NCBI GenBank assembly: GCA_947626985.1
Contig: CANQUG010000039.1
Coordinates: 1-32,476, forward strand
DNA: 32,476 bases
Direction: 5' to 3'
From: an uncultured Lachnospiraceae bacterium
GTDB taxonomy: Bacteria; Bacillota; Clostridia; Lachnospirales; Lachnospiraceae
This document shows positions 6,883 through 15,558 of this stretch, in pieces. The position numbers were made by a program, and so were the translations under genes. How positions within the stretch are numbered: the stretch's first letter is position 1; every line of letters begins with the position of its first letter. The notes beneath the pieces are model-generated. The model had not been told where the DNA came from. It searched no databases and was given only the letters and a program-made list of their open reading frames with translations.

Positions 6883-7728
6883 ATGAAAAAAATGAGTGCA
6901 AGAAAGAAAAAAGAGCTGCGGTTCCAGGCGGCCATCGAGATCGTTATGGCGGTATTCCTGTTTCTGGCGTTTGTTCCCATATTCCTCATGCTTGTTCTTT
7001 CCTTCAAATCCACCTGGGAGGTGTTCAATAATTTCTTCGGCCTGCCGCGGCGCGTGGAATGGGGAAATTATATAAGGGCTTTTAAGTATCTGTACGGGAA
7101 TATGTGGAACACGCTGGCCATGGTGGCGGTGGGCGTGGTGCTCACCCTGATTCTGTCCGCGCTGGGAGGCTTTGCGTTTGCCACCAAGGTATTTCCCGGC
7201 AAAAATCTGCTGTTCGCCATGCTGATGGCGGTGATGATGATTCCGGGTGTGCTGTCTCTGGCGGCGAATTATAACCTGATCCTGGAATACGGGCTGTTTA
7301 ATTCACGATGGGCGGTCATATTTCCCTGGATCACAGGAGGACAGGTGCTGGGAATCATTCTGTGCAGGAATTCCATCGAAGGTTTGCCGCTGGATCTGTT
7401 TGACGCCGCCCGGATCGAGGGCTGCGGGGATCTGCAGCTTCTGCTTCGGATCACTGTTCCGCTGATCAAGCCGATCCTGGCCACCATCGCCGTTCTGAAG
7501 GTGGTGGATTATTATAATGATTTTATCTGGCCCATGATGGTCATTGATTCCAATGAAAAACAGGTGATCACGGTGGTGCTGAAGGTGTTTACGTCCTCCC
7601 AGGACGTTTCGAATATCGGCGTCATGTTCGCGGGATACGTGATCGCGACGATTCCGCTTCTGATCCTGTTCCTGTTCACGTCGAGCCTCTACATGGAAGG
7701 ACTTACGGCGGGAGCTGTCAAAGGGTAA
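6883..7728 (+). CDS. Carbohydrate ABC transporter permease (MalG-type)
   Basis: A 281-residue inner-membrane protein of the CUT1 permease family. About six hydrophobic helices are visible, starting with IEIVMAVFLFLAFVPIFLMLVLSF, and the EAA motif GLPLDLFDAARIEGCGDLQLLLRITVPLIKP lies near residues 167-197, where the ATPase docks. It starts 4 bases after the propeller-permease stop and has GGAG just upstream, so the two are translationally coupled and presumably form the heterodimeric channel. The long stretch without an ATPase gene after it is normal for this family in Firmicutes. Confidence 0.92.
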   Translation: MKKMSARKKKELRFQAAIEIVMAVFLFLAFVPIFLMLVLSFKSTWEVFNNFFGLPRRVEWGNYIRAFKYLYGNMWNTLAMVAVGVVLTLILSALGGFAFATKVFPGKNLLFAMLMAVMMIPGVLSLAANYNLILEYGLFNSRWAVIFPWITGGQVLGIILCRNSIEGLPLDLFDAARIEGCGDLQLLLRITVPLIKPILATIAVLKVVDYYNDFIWPMMVIDSNEKQVITVVLKVFTSSQDVSNIGVMFAGYVIATIPLLILFLFTSSLYMEGLTAGAVKG

Positions 7729-7778
7729 AAGCGAAAAATCGTAAAGAGCGGAAATAAGAAGAGAATACGGAGGAGAGC

Positions 7779-10445
7779 ATGAAGATTGAAAAGCTGAGGA
7801 CCAATCATATAGAGAATCCCATAGGATATTTTATGGAAAATGTGAGCCTGTCGTGGGTTGTGACGGAGGCGAAGGGAAGCCGGATGGAGGCCGCCCGCGT
7901 GGAGATCAGCAGGGATGCGGCGTTTACGGATTACGTGTCCGACAGCGGGAAACAGCCGGGACTGGACTCCCTGGGTTACGTTCCGGAGATAGAGCTTTCG
8001 GAGGGGACGCGGTATTACTGGAGAGTCAGCGTGTGGGACGACAGCGGGGATACAGGGGTCAGCGATACGGCTTATTTTGAGACAGCCGTGACCTTTACGC
8101 GGGCGAAGTGGATCACCGCGCCCTTCAGCCAGGAGGTACATCCGCTGTTCCGCAGACGGTTCACGCTTAAGGACAGCGTGGAGAAGGCCAGGCTTTACGT
8201 GACCGGCCTGGGCGTCTACGAAGCCTGGCTCAACGGGGAGAAGGTGGGGGATGAATATCTTGCGCCCTTCCATAACGATTATAATCTGTGGATCCAGTAC
8301 CAGACCTACGATGTGACGGAATCCCTTCATGCGGGAGAAAATGCCATCGGCGTCATGCTGGGGAACGGATGGTACAAGGGACGTTTCGGCTTCATTGACC
8401 GCATGGACAAGCTCTACGGGGACACGTTCCGGCTGCTTCTGGAGCTGCATGTCACCTACGCCGGCGGGGATACGGAGATCATAAGCACGGACGGGGACTG
8501 GCTCTGCGCCGCGTCGCCGGTGGCGGAGAGCAGCATCTACGACGGAGAAGTATGGGACAGCCGGAAGGAAATCGCGGACTGGGCCGGTATCTCCTGCGGG
8601 GAATTGTCCTTTGAGCGGGCGAAGGAAACGGACGGGCCCACGGAGCTTCTGCTTCCGAGGCTGAGCCTTCCCGTTAAGATCATGGAAGTCCTTAAGCCCG
8701 TGGAGCTGATCCGCACCAATGCGGGCGAGCAGGTGCTGGACTTCGGGCAGGTCATGACCGGCTGGGTGGAATTTGTCTGTGAAGAGCCGAAAGACACGGA
8801 GGTCTGCTTCCAGTTCGGGGAGATTCTGCAGGAAGGAAATTTCTATAATGAGAACCTGAGGACGGCGAAGCAGGAATACCGGTATATCTCCAACGGGAAA
8901 AAGGCGTATGTCCGGCCGCATTTCACCTTTTACGGGTTCCGTTACATGAAGATTACGGGAATGACCGATATCCGTCTCGAGAATTTCAGGGGCTGCGTCA
9001 TTTATTCGGAAATGGAGCAGACCGGCAGAATCACCACCTCCAATCCGAAGGTCAACCGGCTGTTTGAAAACGCTCTCTGGGGCCAGAAGGGGAATTTCCT
9101 GGATGTGCCCACGGACTGCCCCCAGCGGGATGAGCGCATGGGATGGACGGGCGACGCCCAGGTATTCTCCGCGACGGCCTGCTATAATATGTATACGCCG
9201 GCATTTTACCGGAAGTATCTGTACGATATGAAACGGCTGCAGGATACCATGGACGGCGGGGTGCCCCATGTGGTGCCGGATATTTTGGGGCAGATACACC
9301 GGATACTGAGCAAAGACGGCAAAACATCCGGCAATGAGTCCGTGGACAGCGAACGCAATTCCTGCGCGTGGGCGGACGCAGCGACTATCATTCCCTGGAC
9401 GGTTTACAGGACGTACGGGGATAAGTCCATGCTGGCGCAGCAGTATGGAAATATGAAGGACTGGACGGACTGTATCCGCCGGATCGATGTGGAAAGGTGC
9501 GGAGGCAGATATTTGTGGACTGACGGTTTCCACTTCGCGGACTGGCTGGCGCTGGACAATTATCATCAGGGCGTCAGCTTCGGCGCTACGGATCCCTACT
9601 ATGTGGCCAGCGTTTATTATTATTACTCCGCATCGCTGACGGCAAAGGCCGCAAAGGTGCTGGGCAAAGACGAGGACGCCAGGTATTACGGGAAACTGGC
9701 GGAGCATGTGAAAGAAGCGATACGGAAAGAATATTTCACGGCCACGGGAAGGCTTGCCGCAGATACCCAGACAGGGCTTGTGCTGGCGCTGTATTTCGGC
9801 CTGGAGCCGGAAGCGACGAAGGGACGGATCGCGCGGGATCTTCTCCGGAAGCTGGAGGAAGAGAACATGCACCTGACGACCGGATTCGTGGGAACGGGAT
9901 TTCTGTGCGCGGCTCTGGCGGAGAACGGACTTTCAGAAGCCGCCTATACGCTGCTCCTGAATGAGGATTATCCCAGCTGGCTGTATGAGGTGAACATGGG
10001 GGCGACCACCATATGGGAACGGTGGAATTCCGTGCTGCCGGACGGGAGGATCAGCGACACCGGCATGAACAGCCTGAACCATTATTCCTACGGGGCGGTG
10101 GCCGGCTGGATGTACCGCTATATGTGCGGCGTCGATGTCTGCGAGGAGGCGGCCGGATACAGGCGCTTCGAGATAAAGCCCTGCGTGGACGGGCGGTTTG
10201 ACTGGGTGAAGATGGAATACGAGTCGGCCAAAGGACACATCGGGAGCGCATGGAAAAAGACGGATGCAGGATATGACTTCCGTATAGAGATTCCTTTTGA
10301 CACGGAGGCGGATTTCGCTCTTCCCATGGACTGTGCGCAGGTAAGGATCAACGGAAGTGTCAGCGGGATTAAGAAAAAAGAAGAACGAATCCATTTCACA
10401 AAAGGCGTTTACGAGATCGGTATCGATTGTGAACCGGGGGTATGA
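7779..10445 (+). CDS. Alpha-L-rhamnosidase, GH78
   Basis: An 888-residue glycoside hydrolase. It has an N-terminal Ig/Fn3-like domain (about 1-105), a beta-sandwich domain (about 108-290), a second beta-domain (about 295-400), then the (alpha/alpha)6 catalytic barrel and a C-terminal beta-domain. The catalytic signature is DCPQRDERMGWTGD at residues 446-459, whose acidic residues hold the general acid, and a second conserved glutamate lies in TIWERWNS (E747), matching the base region of the family. There is no signal peptide, so it acts in the cytosol, releasing L-rhamnose from imported rhamnosides. A GGAGGAG site precedes the ATG. It sits behind the transporter and 3 bases before the MBL gene, giving the operon its substrate assignment. 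Family call is firm; the exact glycoside is unknown. Confidence 0.95.
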   Translation: MKIEKLRTNHIENPIGYFMENVSLSWVVTEAKGSRMEAARVEISRDAAFTDYVSDSGKQPGLDSLGYVPEIELSEGTRYYWRVSVWDDSGDTGVSDTAYFETAVTFTRAKWITAPFSQEVHPLFRRRFTLKDSVEKARLYVTGLGVYEAWLNGEKVGDEYLAPFHNDYNLWIQYQTYDVTESLHAGENAIGVMLGNGWYKGRFGFIDRMDKLYGDTFRLLLELHVTYAGGDTEIISTDGDWLCAASPVAESSIYDGEVWDSRKEIADWAGISCGELSFERAKETDGPTELLLPRLSLPVKIMEVLKPVELIRTNAGEQVLDFGQVMTGWVEFVCEEPKDTEVCFQFGEILQEGNFYNENLRTAKQEYRYISNGKKAYVRPHFTFYGFRYMKITGMTDIRLENFRGCVIYSEMEQTGRITTSNPKVNRLFENALWGQKGNFLDVPTDCPQRDERMGWTGDAQVFSATACYNMYTPAFYRKYLYDMKRLQDTMDGGVPHVVPDILGQIHRILSKDGKTSGNESVDSERNSCAWADAATIIPWTVYRTYGDKSMLAQQYGNMKDWTDCIRRIDVERCGGRYLWTDGFHFADWLALDNYHQGVSFGATDPYYVASVYYYYSASLTAKAAKVLGKDEDARYYGKLAEHVKEAIRKEYFTATGRLAADTQTGLVLALYFGLEPEATKGRIARDLLRKLEEENMHLTTGFVGTGFLCAALAENGLSEAAYTLLLNEDYPSWLYEVNMGATTIWERWNSVLPDGRISDTGMNSLNHYSYGAVAGWMYRYMCGVDVCEEAAGYRRFEIKPCVDGRFDWVKMEYESAKGHIGSAWKKTDAGYDFRIEIPFDTEADFALPMDCAQVRINGSVSGIKKKEERIHFTKGVYEIGIDCEPGV

Positions 10446-10448
10446 GAT

Positions 10449-11297
10449 ATGCAGACGACGTTATATCTGCTGCCGGAGCAGAGCAGTATTCAGATGATGT
10501 CCTATATCATTCAGACAGGAGAGGGCCGGCTGATCGTGATCGACGGGGGCGGGAGGCCCGACGCCGGAAATCTGGAGGATACGCTGATCCGTCTGGGAGG
10601 TCCGGAGCCGGTCGTCGACCTGTGGCTGCTGACGCATCCTCATGCGGATCATATCGGTGCGCTTCTGGAGATTTTTTCCAGGCCGAATCCGCTGCGGGTG
10701 AAACAGATTTTCAGTCATTTCCTGCCTCATGAGATCTATGAGGCTCATGACGCCGCAAAATGCGTGGATGTGCTGACGCCGGAATTTAACAGTTTCGCGG
10801 AGAATCACCCGGATATCTGCTTCCGGTTCCGGACCGGGCAGGTTTTTCAGACGGGCTCCGTAAAGATTACCGTGCTGTATGTACCGGATGGTTCCATCGT
10901 GACCGATGTGGTGAACAATTCCTCGGTAGTTTTCCGGGTGGACGCGGAGGGACAGCGCATCTTATTTCCGGGGGATCTGGGCGAGGATGGGGGAGACTGT
11001 GTGCTCGCGACGGTTCCCCGCGGAGAGCTCAGAAGTGATTTTGTCCAGATGGCGCATCACGGACAGAACGGGGTGAAAAAGAGCTTTTATGAGGCGGCGG
11101 CACCTGGGGCGTGCCTGTGGAACACCCCCATATGGCTGTGGAACAACACGACGGATCCGACAGGGAAGACCGGGCACGGTACCGGCCCATTCCGGACTCT
11201 GGAGGTGAGGGGATGGATGGAAGAACTGGGCGTGAAGCATCATTTTTGCTCGAAGGATGGGGAGCAGGTGATCCCGCTTCCTTATGATCTGACATAA
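10449..11297 (+). CDS. MBL-fold metallo-hydrolase (ComEC C-terminal-like)
   Basis: A 282-residue protein of the metallo-beta-lactamase fold. The metal motif HxHxDH is present as THPHADH (H63, H65, D67, H68), with later ligands in FPGDLGED (about residues 173-180) and MAHHGQNG (about 199-206). The GDL and AHHG spacing resembles the ComEC/Rec2 C-terminal hydrolase branch rather than glyoxalase II. No signal peptide or membrane segment is seen, so it is cytosolic. It starts 3 bases after the rhamnosidase stop and must be co-transcribed. Substrate unknown: a sugar lactone or an ester on the imported glycan would fit the context, but nothing in the sequence proves this. Confidence 0.8.
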   Translation: MQTTLYLLPEQSSIQMMSYIIQTGEGRLIVIDGGGRPDAGNLEDTLIRLGGPEPVVDLWLLTHPHADHIGALLEIFSRPNPLRVKQIFSHFLPHEIYEAHDAAKCVDVLTPEFNSFAENHPDICFRFRTGQVFQTGSVKITVLYVPDGSIVTDVVNNSSVVFRVDAEGQRILFPGDLGEDGGDCVLATVPRGELRSDFVQMAHHGQNGVKKSFYEAAAPGACLWNTPIWLWNNTTDPTGKTGHGTGPFRTLEVRGWMEELGVKHHFCSKDGEQVIPLPYDLT

Positions 11298-11349
11298 CCG
11301 GAATTTCCGGTATTCTCTGTTCAATACCGACCAAAAGGAGGAGAAAAAT

Positions 11350-12909
11350 TTGAAAGTACTGAATATAGAAGCGGGACAGCAGTTTCTGCAAATCCGCACC
11401 GATGCGGACGGTCCCGTCGTTGTGCGGGAAAGCGTGCCCACAGTGGGGAAGAAGCCGGGACGCACACTCTCTGTCGTCCGGACGGAGGCGAAGAACGGCG
11501 TTATCGAGCTGCCCCGCTGTGAAAACGTCAACGACAGGCTCTTTTCCCGTTATGATCTGTTTACGCCGGAGGGAGAGAGTATTGAGGGTGATAAATATGT
11601 CACCCGTATCAGCGGAGGAATGGCGGAGAATGAGTTTCCTTATCCGCAGCCGCCTGTGATCAAAACGCTGGCCGCTCCGCCGATGCTGGCGAAAAGGCTG
11701 GGGATGCCCCAGAGTCTCCTGAACGTCAATCTGCCGGATCTGATGACCGTGCTGCCCGGCGAGGGGGACATTGCCCATGAATTTAACGGACGTGTCTATT
11801 ATTTCCGCAGAAGCGCCGTGGAGTCGCTGGATATGCGTATGCGTGCGGTACCCGTCAATACGATGATCCTGCTGAACTCGCCGCGGCTTTTTGGCTCCAC
11901 GGGCGAACGGCTGCTGCTGGACGCATGCATCCATCCTCGATATGACTGGGACTGCTCCAACGCATATATCAGCGCGTTTGATATGGAGACTGAGGAGGGA
12001 CAGGGTTATTTCGGTGCGTTCGTCGATTTCCTGGCCGCCCGCTATACGCGCCCTGACGGGAAGTATGGCCGCGCGGTGGGCGCGATCATTTCCAACGAGG
12101 TCAACTCTCAGTATGTCTGGGGAAACGCGGGGGAGATGCCGGTGGAGGAGTACGCGCGCGAATACGCGCAGGCACTGCGTCTGGCGTGGCAGTGCGGACG
12201 GAGCCGGTGCGCGCATTTCCGCGTGTATATCTCGCTGGATCAGTTCTGGTGCGCTTCCAATTTCAGCGCCGCTCCGCTGCGCTATTACGGAAGCCGCGCG
12301 ATGCTGGAGCAGGTGAACCGTCACGTCACGGCGGGCGGCAACTTTGACTGGTGCGTTGCGCACCATCCCTACCCGGAGGATCTGCACTGTCCTGATTTCT
12401 GGAATGACCGCGCTGTGGATTTCAGCTTCAGCACTCCCAAGATTACCTTCAAGAACATGGAGGTGCTGGAAGCGTTTTTAAGTCAGCCGGAGTTCCTCAT
12501 CGACGGAAAGCCCCGGCGCATCATCTTCAGCGAGCAGGGCTTTAATTCCCTGAAGGGAGAGCTTCAGGCCTGGTCCGAGCGGCAGGCCGCGGCAGGCTAC
12601 GTGCTGGCTTACATGAAAGCGCGCAGGATGAAGACGGCGGATCTGTTTACGCATCATGCGTGTGTGGACAATCCGAAGGAATTCGGGCTGAATCTCGGTA
12701 TGTTCCGCTATGACCCCGCGAAGCCGGAGAATGTGGGAGAGCCCAAACCGATTTTCAGGTCTTTCCAGGCGATGGATACGCCCGATGAGGCTGCCGCCGT
12801 GGATGCTGCCCGTGAGGTGATCGGAGAGGAGCTGTTCGACTATCTGCTGGACCCGCCGCTGATATTGGGAGACCGGGACACCAGCGAGGATGATGCTTTC
12901 GGCGCGTAG
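11350..12909 (+). CDS. DUF5722 family protein, putative clan GH-A glycosidase
   Basis: A 519-residue protein starting with TTG at 11350, chosen because AAAAGGAGGAG lies at the right distance upstream. I recognise it as a DUF5722 family member. The central part reads like a TIM barrel: DWDCSNAYISAFDMETEEGQG, AIISNEVNSQYVWGN with an Asn-Glu pair (E250), WCVAHHPYPEDLH, and IIFSEQGF with a glutamate ending a strand (E395). An NE acid/base on strand 4 and a second E about 145 residues later on strand 7 is the clan GH-A pattern, so retaining glycosidase activity is likely by inference. There is no signal peptide, so it works with the cytosolic GH78 enzyme as last gene of the operon. A terminator follows at 13000. 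Confidence 0.75.
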   Translation: MKVLNIEAGQQFLQIRTDADGPVVVRESVPTVGKKPGRTLSVVRTEAKNGVIELPRCENVNDRLFSRYDLFTPEGESIEGDKYVTRISGGMAENEFPYPQPPVIKTLAAPPMLAKRLGMPQSLLNVNLPDLMTVLPGEGDIAHEFNGRVYYFRRSAVESLDMRMRAVPVNTMILLNSPRLFGSTGERLLLDACIHPRYDWDCSNAYISAFDMETEEGQGYFGAFVDFLAARYTRPDGKYGRAVGAIISNEVNSQYVWGNAGEMPVEEYAREYAQALRLAWQCGRSRCAHFRVYISLDQFWCASNFSAAPLRYYGSRAMLEQVNRHVTAGGNFDWCVAHHPYPEDLHCPDFWNDRAVDFSFSTPKITFKNMEVLEAFLSQPEFLIDGKPRRIIFSEQGFNSLKGELQAWSERQAAAGYVLAYMKARRMKTADLFTHHACVDNPKEFGLNLGMFRYDPAKPENVGEPKPIFRSFQAMDTPDEAAAVDAAREVIGEELFDYLLDPPLILGDRDTSEDDAFGA

Positions 12910-12999
12910 GGACGGGCAGGATACGGGTGGAATCGATTGATGTTTCGCACAGGCGGCGCAATGCGAAAGTGCACTGAAGGCGGAAAAGCTATAATAAGG

Positions 13000-13038
13000 G
13001 CTGTTGGAAACGGGGATTCTCTTTTCAACAGCTTTTTT
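13000..13038 (+). terminator. Terminator of the rhamnoside operon
   Basis: GCTGTTGGAAA (13000-13010) pairs with TTTTCAACAGC (13022-13032), followed by TTTTTT. Confidence 0.85.
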
Positions 13039-13296
13039 ATATGGATAGAGACACATTTTTCTCAAGGAACAGATTTTGCAGCTCATGGATGACTGGCGGA
13101 TTTCGTATTGCCGGAAATACTATTTATTCGAATGAAAGCCGGGTGCAATGGCTCGTTGCATCACTCCATCTTTCGCTTTTGTTATGTATGGCGTAAGGAT
13201 GCTGGGATTTTGGGGGAGAAAAAGAAAATGATGACTATTGCTCATTGGAGTACGCCGCAGCACCGACATTATTGTGGATGCTGTTGAATACATAAA

Positions 13297-13326
13297 TGCA
13301 ACGAAAAACATATATAATTCGTTGCA
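13297..13326. promoter_or_regulatory. Distal inverted-repeat operator of the AbiE-type pair
   Basis: TGCAACGAA (13297-13305) and TTCGTTGCA (13318-13326) are perfect 9-bp arms around 12 bases. The same half-site recurs at the promoter of the antitoxin gene, which supports a shared binding protein. AbiEi-type antitoxins of known systems autorepress through inverted repeats; here that is inferred. Confidence 0.55.
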
Positions 13327-13405
13327 AATTGTGGAACAGTACTTTGTTTGTGTATAAGGACATCCTTTTGATTGAATAATGAAAAGAATAATCTTTCCAG
13401 GAAAG

Positions 13406-13443
13406 TTGAAAAAACGCAACGGATAATATATAATATTCGTTGC
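13406..13443 (+). promoter_or_regulatory. AbiE-type promoter with overlapping operator
   Basis: TTGAAA (13406-13411), 17 bases, TATAAT (13429-13434). The -10 is enclosed by GCAACG (13416-13421) and CGTTGC (13438-13443), the second copy of the inverted repeat. A protein bound here would block RNA polymerase. The start point would fall within a few bases of the AGGAGG site, so the leader is very short. Confidence 0.65.
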
Positions 13444-13460
13444 AAAGGAGGCGAATATTA

Positions 13461-14078
13461 ATGGCAAAAGGATATATGCAGGAGGTCCGGGAGCGGGTTT
13501 TAACTGCAGAAGATGGAAGTATTTTTATTGCTTCCGATTTTGCAGACATCGCGGATTCCAACACTGTGCGTTCTGCTTTATACCGACTCGTTCAGAATGG
13601 AAGTCTGAGGCGAATCCTGAACGGTATTTTTGAGAAACCCAAATTCAGCAGGCTCCTGAATGAATGCGTTGCCGCGGATCCGGATGCTGTCGCCAAAGCA
13701 TTGGCACGAAGTTATCATTGGACAATAGCGCCTTGCGGAAATACTGCCTTGAATTTGTTAGGATTGTCCACACAGGTCACGGCGGTGTGGTCCTATATCA
13801 GTGACGGGCCATATAAGACGTATAGCTGGAACAACACAAAACTGGAGTTTAAACACCGAACCAACAAAGAAATCACGGGGCTTTCCTACACGACAATCCT
13901 TGTTATTCAGGCATTGAAAACTCTGGGACGGGAGAATGTCACTTCCAAAACGGTCAGGATACTTCGTTCCCGGTTAAGTGAAGAAGATAAAGCTGCCATG
14001 CTGATCGAAGCGGCAGAAAGTACGGACTGGGTCTACGATACAATACGTCAGATTTGCGGAGGTGCAAAAAGACAATGA
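13461..14078 (+). CDS. AbiEi-like antitoxin (DUF6088-type)
   Basis: A 205-residue protein. The ATG at 13461 is preferred over an upstream TTG because AGGAGG (13446-13451) ends 9 bases before it. The N-terminal part has a winged-helix look: FIASDFADIADSNTVRSALYRLVQNGSLRRILNGIFEKP, the pattern of AbiEi/DUF6088 antitoxins that bind their own promoter. It continues with VAKALARSYHWTIAPCGNTALNLLGLSTQV, also typical. The gene overlaps the AbiEii-like gene by ATGA, and inverted repeats span its promoter. In known systems the antitoxin represses the operon and counters a nucleotidyltransferase toxin, giving abortive phage defence and element stability. The antitoxin looks complete while its toxin does not. 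Confidence 0.8.
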   Translation: MAKGYMQEVRERVLTAEDGSIFIASDFADIADSNTVRSALYRLVQNGSLRRILNGIFEKPKFSRLLNECVAADPDAVAKALARSYHWTIAPCGNTALNLLGLSTQVTAVWSYISDGPYKTYSWNNTKLEFKHRTNKEITGLSYTTILVIQALKTLGRENVTSKTVRILRSRLSEEDKAAMLIEAAESTDWVYDTIRQICGGAKRQ

Positions 14079-14617
14079 GAAACACGGCGAGACTCTCTGA
14101 TAATGATCGGCTGGAACTGTTCAGGAATACTGCCGAAAAGATGGGGATGAATGACTCCATTGTGGAAAAGGATTTTTGGGTATGCTTTATTTTGGATTAC
14201 CTGTTCCATCGCTCACCCTGGAAAGATGCTGTCACATTTAAGGGCGGTACCAGCCTCTCAAAAGCCTTCCGCCTGATCAGTCGGTTTTCTGAGGACATTG
14301 ATTTGATTCTGGACTGGCGGGTGTTAGGGTATGGCCCAAACGAACCCTGGGAAAAGCGTTCCAACACGAAGCAGGACGCCCTGAATAAAGAAGCTAATGC
14401 CCGTGCGGAGGTCTTTCTGGCAGAAACTTTCTGTCCTGTTATCAAATATGTCGAAGCCGTACCCGGTACTCTAAAGCTGAGGCCGCCTGAGTATCGCCTG
14501 AGTACGTTGGCGGCGGACTATGATGCAATGAGGGATATGCTGTATGGTGACATTCCATCTTTTGCCTCTGTTATGGATGGCATAAAGGTACTGGAGCAGC
14601 AGATCAACGTTCTTTAA
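14075..14617 (+). CDS. AbiEii-like nucleotidyltransferase toxin, internally deleted
   Basis: A 180-residue protein starting at 14075 in an ATGA overlap with the antitoxin; GGAGG lies 12 bases upstream. The N-terminal half is a clear AbiEii/AbiGii nucleotidyltransferase: IVEKDFWVCFILDYLF, then FKGGTSLSKAF and SEDIDL (the GG-S/T and D-x-D metal/nucleotide motifs). After about residue 122 (FLAETFCPVIK) it jumps to YVEAVPGTLKLRPPEYR and a tail ending VLEQQINVL, which match the extreme C-terminus of the family. Relatives are near 300 residues, so roughly 110 residues containing the later conserved motifs and the R-H-Y-Y-D segment are missing while the frame is kept. The product is probably inactive. 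Family call firm, size of deletion estimated from memory of relatives. Confidence 0.8.
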   Translation: MRNTARLSDNDRLELFRNTAEKMGMNDSIVEKDFWVCFILDYLFHRSPWKDAVTFKGGTSLSKAFRLISRFSEDIDLILDWRVLGYGPNEPWEKRSNTKQDALNKEANARAEVFLAETFCPVIKYVEAVPGTLKLRPPEYRLSTLAADYDAMRDMLYGDIPSFASVMDGIKVLEQQINVL

Positions 14618-14694
14618 TTTATAAAACGGTGTATATTAGATTAGTGATTTTTATTATCCGGTATACGATCAATTCATTTGGGGTAAAAGAGAAA

Positions 14695-15471
14695 ATGACG
14701 ACATTTGAAAAAACATTTGACAGCGCAGCTTTGGATTATGAGAAAAGCCGCCCCACATATGTAAAGGAAATTTATGAGGATATATTGCATTATAAACCAA
14801 TTAATTCAGACAGCGATGTACTTGAAATCGGGTTGGGGACAGGAAAGGCATCACGGCCTGTACTGGATACGCATTGCCGTTTTATCGGAATTGAACCGGG
14901 AGAACGGCTGGCCGATTTGGCACGGAAGCGATATAAGGATTATAAAAATTTTTCTATATTGAATCAGACCCTGCAGGATTTTGTCAGTCCTGATCAGGTA
15001 TTTGACCTCATTTATGCGGCAACGGCATTTCACTGGATCCCGGAGGAGTATGGATATAACCGGGTTTTTGAACTGTTAAAACCCGGAGGCGCATTTGCCC
15101 GATTTGCTTATCATGCCGGGCCGGATCAGGGACGCAGAGTATTGACGGATGAAATACAGGAGCTCTATCGTAAATATATGCACACGGAGAGCCAACCCGT
15201 TGAGTTTGGCAGCGCAGATGCGCAGAAGCTGGCTGAAAAAGCGCCCGCATACGGTTTTGTTGATATAAAATATGCGCTGTATCATATGACAAAGGATTTT
15301 ACGGCAGATGAATATATGGCATTATTGCGGACATACTCCGATCACATGAGAATGGAAGCATCAGACCGAAAAAAGCTTTTTGAAGGCATTCATACTGCAG
15401 TCAATCATCACGGCGGAATTATAACCGTATACTATACCATGGATCTGGAATTAGCGAGGAAACCATATTAA
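14695..15471 (+). CDS. Class I SAM-dependent methyltransferase
   Basis: A 258-residue cytosolic methyltransferase. Motif I is VLEIGLGTGKAS (about residues 42-53) and binds S-adenosylmethionine; the acidic residue after strand 2 is in FIGIEPG, and FDLIYAATAFHWIPEE plus VFELLKPGGAFA are motifs II-III of the Methyltransf_11/25 type. The ATG at 14695 gives the natural FEKTFDSAALDYEKSRPTY start; an in-frame upstream ATG at 14629 would add 22 residues of hydrophobic, AT-rich sequence and is less likely. The ribosome binding site is weak. The substrate cannot be told. The gene stands alone, about 80 bases after the AbiEii-like gene. Confidence 0.88.
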   Translation: MTTFEKTFDSAALDYEKSRPTYVKEIYEDILHYKPINSDSDVLEIGLGTGKASRPVLDTHCRFIGIEPGERLADLARKRYKDYKNFSILNQTLQDFVSPDQVFDLIYAATAFHWIPEEYGYNRVFELLKPGGAFARFAYHAGPDQGRRVLTDEIQELYRKYMHTESQPVEFGSADAQKLAEKAPAYGFVDIKYALYHMTKDFTADEYMALLRTYSDHMRMEASDRKKLFEGIHTAVNHHGGIITVYYTMDLELARKPY

Positions 15472-15507
15472 AAAAGTTGTTTTGTGGTTTGTGTGAATGG
15501 TGATTTT

Positions 15508-15529
15508 GCTCTCAAATGCGAGGGCTTTT
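15508..15529 (+). terminator. Weak terminator after the methyltransferase
   Basis: GCTCTC-aaatgc-GAGGGC with one G-T pair, followed by TTTT. It is immediately followed by a second palindrome, TTTTCAGccgCTGAAAA (15526-15542), just before the AGGAGG site of the next gene. Confidence 0.35.
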
Positions 15530-15558
15530 CAGCCGCTGAAAAAGGAGGAATAAGTCAA

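Larger units (their letters stand above)
13039..13460. other. Intergenic, operator-rich leader of the toxin-antitoxin pair
   Basis: No gene is recognised here. The sequence is AT-rich and carries repeated CGTTGCA/TGCAACG elements at about 13154, 13297, 13320, 13415 and 13438, the last four forming the two inverted repeats listed separately. Confidence 0.5.

Noticed and set aside
7689-9872. 727-codon minus-strand frame opposite the GH78 gene
   Set aside because: GC-rich third positions of the sense gene keep the antisense frame open; no protein signature.
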